This document shows positions 5,057-5,287 of a stretch of 5,287 bases of DNA, in pieces. Within the stretch, counting starts at the first letter, position 1. Each line of letters starts with the position of its first letter. The position numbers and the translations under genes are program-made. The notes under the pieces were generated by a model. That model did no database searches and had not been told where the DNA came from. It saw nothing but the letters and a program-made list of their open reading frames with translations. Origin of the DNA: an uncultured Bacteroidales bacterium (GTDB lineage: Bacteria > Bacteroidota > Bacteroidia > Bacteroidales > Muribaculaceae); the NCBI GenBank assembly GCA_947176515.1, contig CAMWQZ010000120.1:1-5287 (forward strand). The letters run 5' to 3'.

Positions 5057-5287
5057 TTAGAATTTATATCCAACTGAAAGGACAACCGAATTATGGTTCT
5101 CTTTCATGATAGCTGACGGGGCGACATTGCCATCCCAATTTGTATAAGCCTGGAACTTGCTCTCGCGGTTCTTATGAACGTAAGCCGCATCAAAATACCA
5201 TCCTTTATACTTATATCCGAGACCACAAGTGATATACTGAGTCAACTTTTTATAAATCGAGAAGCTGGGGTCCGTGCCAGAAGTGAG
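5057..5287 (-). CDS. Outer-membrane beta-barrel protein, OmpP1/FadL-family C-terminus; partial
   Basis: The last 76 codons of a gene whose start lies beyond the right edge; the frame is open to position 5287 (reading LTSGTDPSFSIYKK before the segment at 5245). The codon at 5245-5243 is TTG and internal, not a start. The sequence shows alternating beta strands, with TCGLGYKYKGWYFDAAYVHK, then a loop rich in Asn and Asp (AYTNWDGNVAPSA), then a last strand NSVVLSVGYKF. The terminal Phe is the usual recognition signal for barrel assembly by the BAM complex. The G.GY+YK..Y.D.AYV.K pattern and closing VGYKF match the end of Bacteroidales OmpP1/FadL-type transporters, which carry hydrophobic compounds across the outer membrane. 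The substrate cannot be inferred. The gene is followed by its own strong terminator, so it ends its transcription unit. Confidence 0.8.
   Translation of the reverse strand, partial: LTSGTDPSFSIYKKLTQYITCGLGYKYKGWYFDAAYVHKNRESKFQAYTNWDGNVAPSAIMKENHNSVVLSVGYKF

Noticed and set aside
4762..5109. Plus-strand open frame of 115 codons spanning the helicase start, the terminator and the end of the outer-membrane gene
   Set aside because: It is antisense to two well-supported genes and an intrinsic terminator and shows no family-like sequence.
5057..5245. A complete 62-aa protein starting at 5245
   Set aside because: The supposed start is TTG, the frame continues upstream to the window edge, and the sequence is the C-terminal end of a beta-barrel protein.

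Overview
The window looks like a chromosomal segment from a member of the Bacteroidota, most likely order Bacteroidales and plausibly a Muribaculaceae-like gut bacterium. The evidence is the Bacteroidota-type promoter octamer TAnnTTTG in front of several genes, weak or absent Shine-Dalgarno sequences, an outer-membrane OmpP1/FadL-type protein ending in an aromatic residue, a PIF1-like helicase with a TPR tail, and a secreted protein resembling Bacteroidales phosphodiester glycosidases. The family-level placement is inference. No tRNA, rRNA, CRISPR array, insertion sequence or integrase is visible.

Layout, left to right. At 1-233 (minus) is the signal-peptide-bearing N-terminus of a secreted protein that runs off the left edge. 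At 358-973 (minus) are two small, overlapping, three-helix membrane-protein genes in very AT-rich DNA (about 27-32% G+C in the stretches counted, against about 48-50% in rmuC and the helicase). They look like an accessory cassette of unknown function, flanked by near-identical 17-bp promoter-like repeats. At 1102-2361 (plus) is rmuC, divergent from the cassette. Its 3' end overlaps by 68 bp the convergent 3' end of an ECF-type sigma factor gene (minus, start chosen at 2803). A 170-bp leader with three small dyads separates that gene from the PIF1-like helicase/TPR gene (2974-4989, minus). A strong intrinsic terminator (5001-5033) lies between the helicase start and the 3' end of an OmpP1/FadL-family gene that runs off the right edge (5057-5287, minus).

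How the genes relate. RmuC and the PIF1-like helicase are both DNA-maintenance proteins, but they are on opposite strands and separated by the sigma factor gene, so nothing shows they are co-regulated. The sigma factor has no recognisable anti-sigma gene beside it. The outer-membrane protein and the secreted protein are separate transcription units. The least explained part is the AT-rich two-gene membrane cassette at 358-973 with its palindrome-containing promoter region. I can describe its structure but cannot assign a function.
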